From assembly GCF_033095865.1 (NCBI RefSeq), contig NZ_AP019365.1, positions 2,515,501-2,579,500 of the forward strand: DNA of 64,000 nt, given 5' to 3'. Below, one piece after another: positions 33,506 through 42,584 of this stretch. The position numbers and the translations under genes were made by a program. This DNA comes from Pseudomonas sp. KU43P (GTDB taxonomy: Bacteria > Pseudomonadota > Gammaproteobacteria > Pseudomonadales > Pseudomonadaceae). The notes below the pieces were generated by a model. The model was not told where the DNA came from, ran no database searches, and was given only the letters and a program-made list of their open reading frames with translations. How positions within the stretch are numbered: position 1 is the stretch's first letter; every line of letters begins with the position of its first letter.

Positions 33506-34373
33506 CTCGATACCCACCAACAACCCCGAGCAGGCCGCGCTCGTGGCCCGCTTGCAGGCCGAAAACCAGGCCCTGCGCGGCGAGTTGGAGGAAACCAACC
33601 AAGGGGTGCTGGCGCTCTATGCCGAACTGGATATCCAGGCCGAGCAGCTGCGCCAGGCGTCGGACCTGAAAAGCCGCTTTCTCTCCTACATGAGCCACGA
33701 GTTTCGCACCCCGCTGGGCTCGATCCTGAGCATCACCAGCCTGCTCGCCGACGAGGTGGATGGGCCGCTGAGCAAGGAGCAGCAACTGCAGGTGGCCTTC
33801 ATCAGCACGGCCACGCGCGAGTTGAGCGACATGGTCGACGACCTGCTGGACCTTGCCAAGATCGAGGCCGGGCGCATCACCATCTCGCCGGCCTGGTTCG
33901 ACATGCTCGACCTGTTCGCCGCCTTGCGCGGGATGTTCCGCCCGATCGTCGACACCGGCTCGGTGGACCTCATCTTCGAAGAGCCCGAGGGGCTGCCGCG
34001 CATGTACACCGATGACAAGAAGCTGGCGCAGATCCTGCGCAACTTCATATCCAATGCGCTGAAATTCACCACCCGCGGCGAAGTGCGGGTATCGGCGCAG
34101 TTGCACGGCAGCGAGCAAATCCGCTTTGCCGTCAGCGACACCGGCATCGGCATCGCCCCGGAGCTACTGGGCGGGCTGTTCGAAGACTTCGCCCAGCTCG
34201 ACTCGCCCCTGCAGAAACGCCTGCGCGGGACTGGCCTTGGCTTGTCGCTGTGCAAGCGTTTCGCCGAGCTGCTGGGCGGCGAGGTAGGCGTGGACAGTGC
34301 GCCGGGCGTCGGTTCGTCGTTCTTCGTCGTTCTGCCGCTGGCGCTGGCCCAGGAGGGCGCCGATGAACACTGA
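33498..34373 (+). CDS. Cytoplasmic sensor histidine kinase
   Basis: 291 residues with no membrane segment. An N-terminal coiled coil (AALVARLQAENQALRGELEETNQGVLALYAELD) precedes the HisKA domain with phosphoacceptor His67 in SYMSHEFRTPLGS, then the HATPase with N-box RNFISNALKFTT, G1 VSDTGIGI and G2 GTGLGLSLCKRF. The start overlaps the phosphatase gene by 8 nt. With no sensor domain of its own, it is likely to receive input from a protein partner; the stressosome, perhaps through RsbT, is the obvious candidate, but this is inference. Confidence 0.88.
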   Translation: MADSIPTNNPEQAALVARLQAENQALRGELEETNQGVLALYAELDIQAEQLRQASDLKSRFLSYMSHEFRTPLGSILSITSLLADEVDGPLSKEQQLQVAFISTATRELSDMVDDLLDLAKIEAGRITISPAWFDMLDLFAALRGMFRPIVDTGSVDLIFEEPEGLPRMYTDDKKLAQILRNFISNALKFTTRGEVRVSAQLHGSEQIRFAVSDTGIGIAPELLGGLFEDFAQLDSPLQKRLRGTGLGLSLCKRFAELLGGEVGVDSAPGVGSSFFVVLPLALAQEGADEH

Positions 34374-36309
34374 CGCGCGCCTGCTGATCGTCGACGACAA
34401 CGTCGCCACCCGCTATGCGTTGCACCGCCGTCTGGCCATGCACGGCTACCATGTGCAGGAGGCCGGTACCGGCGGCGAGGGGCTAGCATTGATCCGCAGC
34501 GAGCCGTTCGATGCGCTGATCTTGGACGTCAACCTGCCCGACATGAGCGGCTTCGACATCGTGCGGCTGTTGCGTGCGCAGCCGTCGACCGCCTTGCTGC
34601 CGGTGATCCACGTGTCGGCGGCGTCGATCCAGACCGGCGACATCATCACCGGGCTCGATGCCGGTGCCGACGCCTACCTGGTGCATCCGGTCGACCCGGA
34701 TGTGCTGGTGGCCACCCTGCGCACGCTGCTGCGGGTACGTGACACCGAGCGGGCACTGCGCGACAGCGAGGCCAACTTCCAGGAGATCTTCACCAATGTA
34801 TCGGCACCGATCGCCGTGCTCGGCACCGGGCTCAAGGTGCAGGAGTGCAACCATGCGTTTGCCCGCCTGATCCAGGACAACCGCAACCCCGACGCCCTGC
34901 AGGAGTGCTTTGCCGATGGCCAGCAAACCATGCTTGCCGCCTTGCGCCAGCACTTGGTAGACGGCCAGCGCTGGCGAGGCACTCTGGCCATGTGCGTGGG
35001 AGGCGTGCCACGCGACACCGAATGGCAGCTTTCGCCCTATCGGGCGCCGGGGTTGTGCCTGGTGTTCGTCGAGGACGTCACCGAGCACCGCCACCGTGAG
35101 CGCTCGCACCTGGCCCGCCTGGACGACGCCAACACCCAATTGGCGCGGGAAATGGCCCAGCGTGAACGCACCGAAGCTCAGCTGCTGCAATTGCAGAAGA
35201 TGGACGCCCTGGGCAGCCTCACAGGCGGCATCGCCCATGATTTCAACAACCTGCTGACCGGCATCATCACCAGCCTGGAGTTGATCCGCAAACGGGTAGA
35301 GCAGAACCGTCTGGAGAAGGTGCCCAGCTACGCCGATGCGGCGCTCAGTTCCGCCATGAGCGCCGCCTCGTTGACCCACCGTCTGCTGGCCTTCGCCCGC
35401 CAGCAACCCCTGGACACCCGACCGGTGGACATCAACGAGCGAGTGCGGTCGCTGGAAGAGTTGATCACCCGCACCATCGGTGAACGCATCGTGCTGGCGC
35501 TGGAACTCTCGAACGAAACGATCATTGCTCTGGTCGACCCAATCCAGCTGGAAAGCGCCGTGCTCAACCTGGTGATCAATGCCCGCGATGCGTTGGGCAA
35601 GGGTGGGCATATCTGGGTGAATACAGCGGCCGCGTGGTCACACGGTGATCCCAACCTGCAGGATGGCCCTTACGTTTCGGTAACGGTGCGCGATGATGGC
35701 AGCGGCATCGCGCCGGAGCTGCTGGAGAAGGTGTTCGACCCGTTCTTCACCACCAAACCGGTCGGGCAGGGCACGGGGCTGGGGCTGTCGACCATCTACG
35801 GTTTCGCCCGCCAGTCGGGCGGGCATGTGGCGATTCGCAGTGTGCCGGGCCAAGGCACCGAGGTCACCTTGATGCTGCCGCGCAGCAGCCAGCAGGAGGT
35901 CAGCGAGGTGCGCAGCCCGCAACTCGACCAACGCGGCGCCGGCGAGCATGTGCTGGTGGTCGAGGACATGGCCGCGGTCAGGCTGTCGGTGGCCGAGGTG
36001 CTGATCGATGCCGGTTACCGCTGCACCCTGGCGGAGACCATCGAGCAGGCGCTCGACCATTTGCGCGAGGATGTCGGTATCCAACTGCTGCTGACCGATG
36101 TCGGGCTGCCCGGCATCAGCGGCCGCGAGCTGGCCGACATGGCCCGCACCTACCGCCCGGGGTTGCCAGTCCTGTTCATGACCGGCTACGCAGAAACGGC
36201 GCTGGACCGTCAGGCGTTCCTCGATACCGGGATGGACCTGCTGACCAAACCGTTCCAGATCGGCGAGCTGCTCGACAAGGTGCGGCGCACCCTTGGGCAG
36301 GTGCATTGA
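34363..36309 (+). CDS. Hybrid kinase: REC-PAS-HisKA-HATPase-REC
   Basis: 648 residues from MNTDARLLIVDDNVATRYAL; the longer upstream frame overlaps the preceding gene in a different frame and is rejected. Order: receiver 1 with Asp55 (ALILDVNLPDMSGFD), PAS (~130-240, EIFTNVSAPIAVLGTG), coiled coil, HisKA with His292 (GGIAHDFNNLLTG), HATPase (VLNLVINARDAL, DDGSGIAPE, GTGLGLSTIYGF), receiver 2 with Asp579 (LLLTDVGLPGISG). It has no DNA-binding output, so the signal must leave through phosphotransfer or protein contact. Its ATG overlaps the previous stop region by 11 nt. Last gene of the stressosome operon. Confidence 0.9.
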   Translation: MNTDARLLIVDDNVATRYALHRRLAMHGYHVQEAGTGGEGLALIRSEPFDALILDVNLPDMSGFDIVRLLRAQPSTALLPVIHVSAASIQTGDIITGLDAGADAYLVHPVDPDVLVATLRTLLRVRDTERALRDSEANFQEIFTNVSAPIAVLGTGLKVQECNHAFARLIQDNRNPDALQECFADGQQTMLAALRQHLVDGQRWRGTLAMCVGGVPRDTEWQLSPYRAPGLCLVFVEDVTEHRHRERSHLARLDDANTQLAREMAQRERTEAQLLQLQKMDALGSLTGGIAHDFNNLLTGIITSLELIRKRVEQNRLEKVPSYADAALSSAMSAASLTHRLLAFARQQPLDTRPVDINERVRSLEELITRTIGERIVLALELSNETIIALVDPIQLESAVLNLVINARDALGKGGHIWVNTAAAWSHGDPNLQDGPYVSVTVRDDGSGIAPELLEKVFDPFFTTKPVGQGTGLGLSTIYGFARQSGGHVAIRSVPGQGTEVTLMLPRSSQQEVSEVRSPQLDQRGAGEHVLVVEDMAAVRLSVAEVLIDAGYRCTLAETIEQALDHLREDVGIQLLLTDVGLPGISGRELADMARTYRPGLPVLFMTGYAETALDRQAFLDTGMDLLTKPFQIGELLDKVRRTLGQVH

Positions 36310-36380
36310 AAGGCGCTTTCGCCCCAGTCTGACGTAGGTTTCAAGGCGCGGAACGACCGCAATCAGCGTGCAGTCCATAC

Positions 36381-36527
36381 CTAGGGTCTGTATGAAAAGT
36401 CTTGAGACGAAGGTCAGGCAAGGCGAAAACAGCCGAGGAAGCGGAGTTTACGGGTTGTAAATGAGCATTCCGAGGCTGTTTTCAACGCAGCATCACCGAG
36501 TATCAAGGCTTTTCGTACAGAGCCTAG
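36381..36527. mobile_element. MITE-like element, ~139 bp, flanked by CTAG
   Basis: Ends GGTCTGTATGAAAAGTCTTG (left) and, read inward from the right, GCTCTGTACGAAAAGCCTTG are imperfect terminal inverted repeats with three mismatches in the first 20. Both ends are bordered by CTAG (36381-36384 and 36524-36527), as expected for a 4-bp target duplication. Inside lies a second inverted pair (gaaaacagcc / ggctgtttt). There is no transposase, so it is a non-autonomous element, probably mobilised by an IS5/IS427-like transposase with tctgtacgaaaag ends. Confidence 0.7.
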
Positions 36528-36559
36528 TCAGGGCATCACTCTCGCGGGGCACTGCGCAC

Positions 36560-37900
36560 ATGACCTTCATCGTCTGGTTCGCCATGCTGGGCGCGGTGCT
36601 GTTGCTGCTCGCGCTCTCTTCTTCCTATCTGCGCTGGATGCCCGTCACATCCTCGGTGGTATGCCTTGGCCTGGGCATTGCGCTCGGTGGGGCAGGGGTG
36701 GGTTTGCTGCACCTGGATCTGGGCAAGGCCAGTGGCTGGATGGAGCATCTGACCGAAGTTGCGGTGTTGTTCTCTTTGTTCTTCAGCGGCCTGAAACTGC
36801 GGTTGCCCTTGCGCGACCACCGTTGGCGGATCGCCGTGTGCCTGGCCGGGCCGGTGATGCTGGTGTGCATTGCCGGTGTCAGCCTGGTGCTGCACTACGG
36901 CTTGCACATGAGCTGGGGTGTTTCGGTGCTGATCGGGGCGATCCTGGCCCCCACCGACCCTGTGCTGGCCACCCTGGTGCAGGTGGTCGACGCCCGCGAC
37001 GCCGACCCCGTGCGCTTCAGCCTGTCGGGGGAGGCCGGGCTCAATGACGGCGTGGCGTTTCCCTTCGTCATCCTCGGCTTGCTGTTGCTGCAACCTTCCG
37101 GGGAGGCCTGGCTGGCCGACTGGCTGCTCAAGGATGTGCTCTGGGCGGTGACGGCGGGCCTCGTGTGCGGTTACTGGATGGGGCGTGGCCTGGGCAAGCT
37201 GACCCTGTACCTGCGCCTGCGCAACGACGACAGCACCGTGTCGCCCAACGACTACCTTGCCCTGGCCTTGATCGCGCTGGCCTACGTGGCCGCAGAGCTG
37301 ATCCACGGCTACGGCTTCCTGGCCGTGTTCGCGGCGGGGCTGGGGTTGCGCCAGGCGGAAGTGCAAACCTCCAGCAGCCCACAGGAGCCGGCGGCCGAGC
37401 ATCTGGTGCAACCCGTGGTCGGGCACCAGCATGTCGCGCCGGAGCTGGCGGTGAAGGGGGACGTGAAGGACCTGGACGATTCCCAGATTGCCGCGGGCAT
37501 CATGCTGGGCGACATGCTTGCGTTCGGCAGCCTGGTCGAGCGGGCCATGGAGGTGTTTCTGGTGACGCTGCTGGGTGTCGTGCTGCTGGAGCATTGGGAC
37601 TGGCGCGCCGTGATGGTCGCTGGCGCGCTGTTTCTGGTGATCCGGCCCTTGGGCGTCATGCTCGCGCCGCTGCGAGGCCTGCTCAATGCCCCTCAGCGCG
37701 GCCTGCTGGGGTGGTTCGGCATTCGCGGCATCGGCAGCTTCTACTACCTGTTCTACGCCGTGAACCATGGCTTGCTGCCTGCCGTTGCGGTCGAGAGCAC
37801 CAACCTGGTGCTGTCGGTCGTGGCCTTGAGCATCCTGCTGCATGGGCTGAGCGTGCAGCCGTTGCTGGCCCGCTATGAATCGCGCAATGGCAAAGGGTGA
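36560..37900 (+). CDS. Na+/H+ (CPA1 family) antiporter
   Basis: 446 residues from MTFIVWFAMLGAVLLLLALS. The open frame starts earlier, inside the MITE, but that part is not membrane-like. About 12 membrane helices are visible. The NhaP/CPA1 signatures are GAILAPTDPVLATLV, the ion-site GLNDGVAFPFVILGLLLL, and the C-terminal WFGIRGIGSFYYLFYAVNHGL. It exchanges Na+ or K+ for protons across the inner membrane. Only 33 nt separate the MITE from its start codon, and the ribosome site is weak (GCGGGGC), so its promoter may lie in or be interrupted by the element. Confidence 0.88.
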   Translation: MTFIVWFAMLGAVLLLLALSSSYLRWMPVTSSVVCLGLGIALGGAGVGLLHLDLGKASGWMEHLTEVAVLFSLFFSGLKLRLPLRDHRWRIAVCLAGPVMLVCIAGVSLVLHYGLHMSWGVSVLIGAILAPTDPVLATLVQVVDARDADPVRFSLSGEAGLNDGVAFPFVILGLLLLQPSGEAWLADWLLKDVLWAVTAGLVCGYWMGRGLGKLTLYLRLRNDDSTVSPNDYLALALIALAYVAAELIHGYGFLAVFAAGLGLRQAEVQTSSSPQEPAAEHLVQPVVGHQHVAPELAVKGDVKDLDDSQIAAGIMLGDMLAFGSLVERAMEVFLVTLLGVVLLEHWDWRAVMVAGALFLVIRPLGVMLAPLRGLLNAPQRGLLGWFGIRGIGSFYYLFYAVNHGLLPAVAVESTNLVLSVVALSILLHGLSVQPLLARYESRNGKG

Positions 37901-37904
37901 GCGG

Positions 37905-40106
37905 TTACAGCAAGGTGTCGAGGGTTATCGGGAAGTCCCTCACGCGTTTGCCGGTCGCATGGTGGATCGCATTGGCAATCGCAGCCGCGACCCCGACGAT
38001 ACCGATCTCACCCACGCCCTTCGAGCCCAGTTCGTTGACGATGTCGTCGTTTTCTTCAACGAAGATCACTTCGACATCGCCACAGTCGGCATTCACCGGG
38101 ATGTGATACTCGGCCAGGTTGTGATTGAGGACACGGCCCAGCGCGTGATCGGTCAGCGTCTGCTCGTGCAAGGCCATGCCTCCCCCCCAGACCACGCCGC
38201 CCAGAATCTGGCTGTGTGCCGTTTTCGGGTTGACCACTCGCCCGGCAGCGATCGCGCTGACAACGCGGGTGACCCTGATCGTGCCAAGGTCCTCATCGAC
38301 CTGCACCTCGATGAACACTGCCGAATGGGTCGCCGTGGCGAACGGCTTGCGCCTGGCGCTCGGTTCGGCGTCGATCTGCGCCTCGAACGCCTTCTCGGTG
38401 GAGCCTGCCACGATATCCGACAGGGCAAATCGGTGGCTTCCCGCCTGCAGGTAGCCGTCGGCGAACACGACCTGCTCGCGTGGCGATGCCGCCACTTCGG
38501 GGTAGGCCTGGCGTGCCTGCTCCAGCACCTGGGCACGCAACACCAGGCACGCCTGGCGCACCGCCGAGCCCACGGACGACACCGTGAAGGAGCCGCCCTG
38601 CAGCGGCGCCGTGGGCAGTGAGGAATCGCCCAGTTCAAAGGTGACGTCCTGGACCTTGGCACCGAGGGCGTCGGCCGCGATCTGCGTCATCACGGTGTAG
38701 GTGCCGGTACCGATATCGGTGGTCGCGCTGCTGACGGTTACCTGCCCCTGCGCATCGATGCGCGCCTTGGCACTGGCCTTCATCTGCAGCGCTTCCCAGA
38801 CACCGCCCGCCATGCCCCAGCCGACCAGCTGATTGCCTTTGCGCATGCTGCGCGGCGCAGGGTTGCGGGCGTCCCAGCCGAAATGCGCCGCGCCTTGCGC
38901 GTAGCACGCCAGCAGTTCCTTGCTGGAATAGGGTTTGCCGGTGTTGCCGTTGCTGGCCGCAAAGTTGCGCCGGCGAAGTTCCAGCGGATCGATGGCCGCC
39001 ATGCAGGCCAGTTCGTCCATGGCACATTCCAGGGCAATCATGCCCGACGCAGCACCCGGTGCGCGCATGTCCAGCGGGGTGTACACATCGAGCGGAGCCA
39101 GGCGGTAGCTCAGTGCCACGTTGTCGCACGCATAGAGCATGCCGCTCCATTCCACCAGGTGCTCGGTGAAGTCTTCGAAGCGCGAGGTCTGCCCCACGGC
39201 ATCGTGGGCGATCGCCAGCAATCGCCCGTCGGCATCCGCACCCAGGCGCAGCCGCTGCTGGGTGCGTGGCCGATAGCCGAAGGTGAACATCTGCTGACGG
39301 GTCAGGGTCACGCGTACCGAGCGCTGCAGGTGCAACGCCGCCATCACGGCCAGCGGCAACTGATACTGCGGACGCAACCCGGAGCCGAAGGCGCCGCCGA
39401 CGAATGCCGCCAGGACCCTGATCTGCGCTTTGGGCAGGCCGAACACTTTGTGCAGGTAATCCTGGCAGTTTTGCGTACCTTGGGTCTTGTCGTGAATTTC
39501 CAGCGAGCCGTCGGCCTGGTAGAGCACCGTGGAGGCGTGCGGCTCCATCGGGTTGTGATGCTCGTTGGCCGTCAGGTAGGTGGCGTCTATCGTTACCGCT
39601 GCGTTGGCGTAGTGCTTGGCAAAATCGCCACGCGGGGGAGGCGTCTTGGCGGGCGCCTGATGGGTCTGGTCGAGTGCACTGAGCAAATCGGTGTCGTGCG
39701 CTTCTTCGCCGTATTCGACGGTGATCAACGAGCCCGCATATCTGGCCAGCTCGAGGTTGTCGGCGAGCACCAGGGCCAGTGGTTGTCCGCTGTAGAGAAC
39801 CCGGTCGTTGAACAAGGGGCGGAAGGCCGCCCCCTTGGCCGAGTCGGCATCTTTGTAGTCGTCGTCATAGCTGGAGATGTGCGGGCGATGTTCATGGTCC
39901 AGCACGGCGACTACCCCCGGCACTTTCAGGGCCTGGGAACTGTCGATCCTGAGCACGCGGCCCCGGGCGATGGTGCTGGACACCACGCTGCCATGCAGAA
40001 GCCCGGCGTGCGGATGTTCGCCGGCATAGCGTGCCTGGCCGGTCACCTTGGCGACGCCGTCCACACGGTCCAGCGGCATGCCCACCACGCAATGCTTGTC
40101 GTTCAT
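37905..40106 (-). CDS. paoC: Aldehyde oxidoreductase, molybdenum-binding subunit (PaoC/YagR-like)
   Basis: 733 residues of the xanthine oxidase family large subunit. Visible features are GMPLDRVDGVAKVTGQARYAGE at the start, the Mo-cofactor-binding FVGGAFGSGLRPQ and MRAPGAASGMIALE segments, and the catalytic glutamate in GSKGVGEIGIVGVAAAIANAI. E. coli PaoABC oxidises aromatic aldehydes in the periplasm. The three genes overlap by 4 nt each (ATGA), so they are translationally coupled. It converges with the antiporter gene, 4 nt apart. Confidence 0.9.
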   Translation of the reverse strand: MNDKHCVVGMPLDRVDGVAKVTGQARYAGEHPHAGLLHGSVVSSTIARGRVLRIDSSQALKVPGVVAVLDHEHRPHISSYDDDYKDADSAKGAAFRPLFNDRVLYSGQPLALVLADNLELARYAGSLITVEYGEEAHDTDLLSALDQTHQAPAKTPPPRGDFAKHYANAAVTIDATYLTANEHHNPMEPHASTVLYQADGSLEIHDKTQGTQNCQDYLHKVFGLPKAQIRVLAAFVGGAFGSGLRPQYQLPLAVMAALHLQRSVRVTLTRQQMFTFGYRPRTQQRLRLGADADGRLLAIAHDAVGQTSRFEDFTEHLVEWSGMLYACDNVALSYRLAPLDVYTPLDMRAPGAASGMIALECAMDELACMAAIDPLELRRRNFAASNGNTGKPYSSKELLACYAQGAAHFGWDARNPAPRSMRKGNQLVGWGMAGGVWEALQMKASAKARIDAQGQVTVSSATTDIGTGTYTVMTQIAADALGAKVQDVTFELGDSSLPTAPLQGGSFTVSSVGSAVRQACLVLRAQVLEQARQAYPEVAASPREQVVFADGYLQAGSHRFALSDIVAGSTEKAFEAQIDAEPSARRKPFATATHSAVFIEVQVDEDLGTIRVTRVVSAIAAGRVVNPKTAHSQILGGVVWGGGMALHEQTLTDHALGRVLNHNLAEYHIPVNADCGDVEVIFVEENDDIVNELGSKGVGEIGIVGVAAAIANAIHHATGKRVRDFPITLDTLL

Positions 40107-41092
40107 GATGTTGCTCCTCTGGCGGCTGCCTCACCCAGCGCACGCACGATTGCCCGCTGCGTAAGCTGCACCTTGAAACCGTTCTGGCTCAGCGGCTGGG
40201 CCCCCTGCAGCAGGGCATCTGCCACGCAGGCGAACAAGGCGACAGAAGCCGCCTGGCCCTGCAGGGTCTGCTCCACGGCAGGGTCGCGCCAGGGTTTGTG
40301 TGCCACGCCACCGAGCGCCAGGCGTGCAGCCCGGATCACCCCGCCCTGGATGTGCAAGGCGGCCGCGACCGAGACCAGGGCAAACGCATAGGACGCACGG
40401 TCGCGAATCTTCAGGTAGCGGTAATGGGTTTCGAATTGCGGCGGCGGCAGCTCGATGGCGGTCACCAGTTCATCCGTGGCCAGTTGAGTGTCTCGCTCCG
40501 GGGTGTCGTGGGGCAGGCGATGGAAGTCGGCGAAGGCGATCTGCCGCTTGCCGGCACGGCCCTCGACGTGGATCACCGCCTCGAGCGCCGACAGCGCCAC
40601 GCACATGTCCGAGGGGTGAGTCGCGACACAGGCCTCGCTGGCGCCCAGAATGGCGTGGATGCGATTGAGCCCGGTGCGTGCCGGGCAGCCGCTGCCGGGT
40701 TGGCGCTTGTTGCAGGGCGTGCCGGTGTCGTAGAAGTAGTAGCAACGGGTGCGTTGCAGCAGGTTGCCGCCCACGCTGGCCATATTGCGCAACTGTGGTG
40801 AAGCCCCGGCCAGGATGGCTTCGGACAACAGGGGATAGCCTCGTTCGACCAGGGCGTGCCAGGCCAGGTCGGCATTGCTGACCAGCGCGCCGATCAGCAG
40901 GCCGCCGTTCGCGGTCGGTTGGATAGCATCAAGTCCAAGCCCGGTGATATCGATCAGGCGCTCGGGGCGAACCACGTTCTCTTTCATCAGGTCGACAAGG
41001 TTGGTGCCACCGGCGATGAAGCGTGAAGTGGGGCTTGCCAGGCTCAAGGCTTCGCCCACCGAGGCCGCTTTGTGGTAGCTGAAAGGGGTCAT
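40103..41092 (-). CDS. paoB: Aldehyde oxidoreductase, FAD-binding subunit (PaoB/YagS-like)
   Basis: 329 residues. The FAD-binding FRFIAGGTNLVDLMKENVVRPE-type start, then GASPQLRNMASVGGNLLQRTRC, and the insertion CYYFYDTGTPCNKRQPGSGCPA whose cysteines match the extra [4Fe-4S] cluster found in PaoB. The C-terminal CO-dehydrogenase-flavoprotein domain follows (IRDRASYAFALVSVAAAL). It relays electrons from the 2Fe-2S clusters to FAD. Confidence 0.9.
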   Translation of the reverse strand: MTPFSYHKAASVGEALSLASPTSRFIAGGTNLVDLMKENVVRPERLIDITGLGLDAIQPTANGGLLIGALVSNADLAWHALVERGYPLLSEAILAGASPQLRNMASVGGNLLQRTRCYYFYDTGTPCNKRQPGSGCPARTGLNRIHAILGASEACVATHPSDMCVALSALEAVIHVEGRAGKRQIAFADFHRLPHDTPERDTQLATDELVTAIELPPPQFETHYRYLKIRDRASYAFALVSVAAALHIQGGVIRAARLALGGVAHKPWRDPAVEQTLQGQAASVALFACVADALLQGAQPLSQNGFKVQLTQRAIVRALGEAAARGATS

Positions 41093-41616
41093 GGGCGTGA
41101 GCCTCCTTCACTGTCGGCCTTGGCGCGCGTTGCCGGCAGTGCCGCTTCCACGGCTGCGACGATATTGCTGTAGGCGCCGCAGCGGCACAGGTTACCGCTC
41201 ATCTGCTCGCGTATGGCATCGCGTGTTGTGGCCCGGCCTTCTTGTGCAAGGCCGATAGCGGAGCAGATCTGCCCTGGGGTGCAGTACCCGCACTGGAAGG
41301 CATCGTGAGTGATGAACGCCCGTTGCATGGGGTGGAGCTCGTCGCCGCGTGCCAGCCCTTCGACCGTGACCAGCTCGGCCCCATCGCACATGATGGCCAG
41401 GGTCAGGCAGGCGTTTACCCGCCGTCCATCGCGCAACACCGTGCAGGCGCCGCATTGGCCGTGGTCGCAGCCTTTTTTCGTGCCAATCAGATCAAGCTGT
41501 TCGCGCAGCAGGTCAAGTAGCGTCGTCCACGGGTGAACGTGCAGGCACCGGGGTTGGCCGTTGAGTGTCAGGCGGATGGCATGCGCTTGGCCGCTTGGGG
41601 GGGAGAGTGCGGGCAT
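41089..41616 (-). CDS. paoA: Aldehyde oxidoreductase, 2Fe-2S subunit (PaoA/YagT-like)
   Basis: 175 residues. The plant-type 2Fe-2S domain has CDHGQCGACTVLRDGRRVNAC, and the helical second domain has FQCGYCTPGQICSA and GNLCRCGAYSNIV. Together they bind two [2Fe-2S] clusters. E. coli PaoA carries a twin-arginine signal; here the N-terminus MPALSPPSGQAHAIRLTLNG has none, so this complex is probably cytoplasmic unless translation begins elsewhere. First gene of the operon, divergent from the cupin gene at 41813 across ~196 nt. Confidence 0.9.
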   Translation of the reverse strand: MPALSPPSGQAHAIRLTLNGQPRCLHVHPWTTLLDLLREQLDLIGTKKGCDHGQCGACTVLRDGRRVNACLTLAIMCDGAELVTVEGLARGDELHPMQRAFITHDAFQCGYCTPGQICSAIGLAQEGRATTRDAIREQMSGNLCRCGAYSNIVAAVEAALPATRAKADSEGGSRP

Positions 41617-41812
41617 GGCAGGTCCTCACGGTTTGGGGGTGCACAGTGGTCTGTGTCTATGGGCTGCGACTTGCGGGATTGGGCAAACGTTCAGCCTTTG
41701 CGCCGAAACGCAGGTCAGTTCGCCCAGGCGCATTCACTCGTCGGCCACGAGGAACCTTGCGGCACGGGTCGGCTTCACAACCGCATCTACTGCCCGATCA
41801 GGATGCAGCCCC

Positions 41813-42364
41813 ATGCTCGACATTGACACCAACGACGTGCCTGTGCAGACCCTGTATTTCCAGGACGACGGCGCGACCCCGAACAGCCGCCTTGCGGTGC
41901 TGCTCTACCGGTTGAAGCTGGCCACGTCAGCCGACCCTGCCAGCGCCTTCGAGGCCTTGTTTGCCGCTCACCGCTGGACGCCGCTCTGGCGTGACGGCAT
42001 TTTCGACTACCACCACTTTCACCCCAATGCCCACGAGGTCCTGGGCATTGCCCGGGGCCGGGCACGGGTGACCCTGGGGGGCGAAGCGGGGCAGACGCTG
42101 AGCGTGAACATGGGCGACGTGCTGGTGTTGCCAGCGGGCACCGGGCATCGCTGCGTCGACGCCAGTGATGACTTTCTCGTGGTGGGTGCCTACCCGCAGG
42201 GGCAAGAGGATTACGACATCCAGCGGCCAGATGCTGCGGCCCACAAACAGGCGCTGGCGCGTATTGCCGCGGTGCCGCTGCCAGAACAGGACCCGGTCAC
42301 CGGGGCGCACGGTGCAGTTACAACGCAATGGGCCAATGACCAGCGAGAGCACGAGCATCCGTAG
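41813..42364 (+). CDS. YjlB-like cupin protein
   Basis: 183 residues from MLDIDTNDVPVQTLYFQDDG, with AGGA upstream; the longer open frame overlaps the divergent promoter and is not protein-like. Single cupin fold: WRDGIFDYHHFHPNAHEVLGIARGRARVTLGG, then GDVLVLPAGTGHRCVDASDDFLVVGAYPQG, with HxH, Glu and His metal ligands. It closely follows Bacillus YjlB in layout. The enzymatic role of YjlB is not established. Divergent from paoA. Confidence 0.82.
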   Translation: MLDIDTNDVPVQTLYFQDDGATPNSRLAVLLYRLKLATSADPASAFEALFAAHRWTPLWRDGIFDYHHFHPNAHEVLGIARGRARVTLGGEAGQTLSVNMGDVLVLPAGTGHRCVDASDDFLVVGAYPQGQEDYDIQRPDAAAHKQALARIAAVPLPEQDPVTGAHGAVTTQWANDQREHEHP

Positions 42365-42415
42365 GGTGAACAGTCGCAGGGCGCGGGGCATGCGGGCGAG
42401 TTTAGGCGAATCTGG

Positions 42416-42584
42416 TTAGCGCAGCATTACCTTGAGCCTGGATTCGACAGGCACTTGTGGCGCGAACGCGGAGCGCAAGATCACCCAGAACCTCGCCATG
42501 TCGGGGTTGCTCAAGCATGCTTTCGACAAGGCGTCATCACCAACAACCGCAGTGGCGACATCCTCAAGCAGGCGCGCTCACACC
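42416..42584. other. Decayed coding sequence, unassigned
   Basis: No intact gene. On the plus strand two adjacent frames look coding and could be joined by one frameshift near 42528-42532: AERKITQNLAMSGLLKHAF, then GVITNNRSGDILKQARSHLN ending REGRRW and TGA. The minus strand also reads openly to a TAA at 42416. I cannot decide which was the real gene or name its family. It lies next to the FecR fragment and looks like a small junkyard of gene remnants. Confidence 0.35.

Noticed and set aside
36461..36559. Extended N-terminus of the antiporter beginning in the MITE
   Set aside because: The first 33 residues are charged and derive from the mobile element and its flank; the membrane protein starts naturally at 36560.
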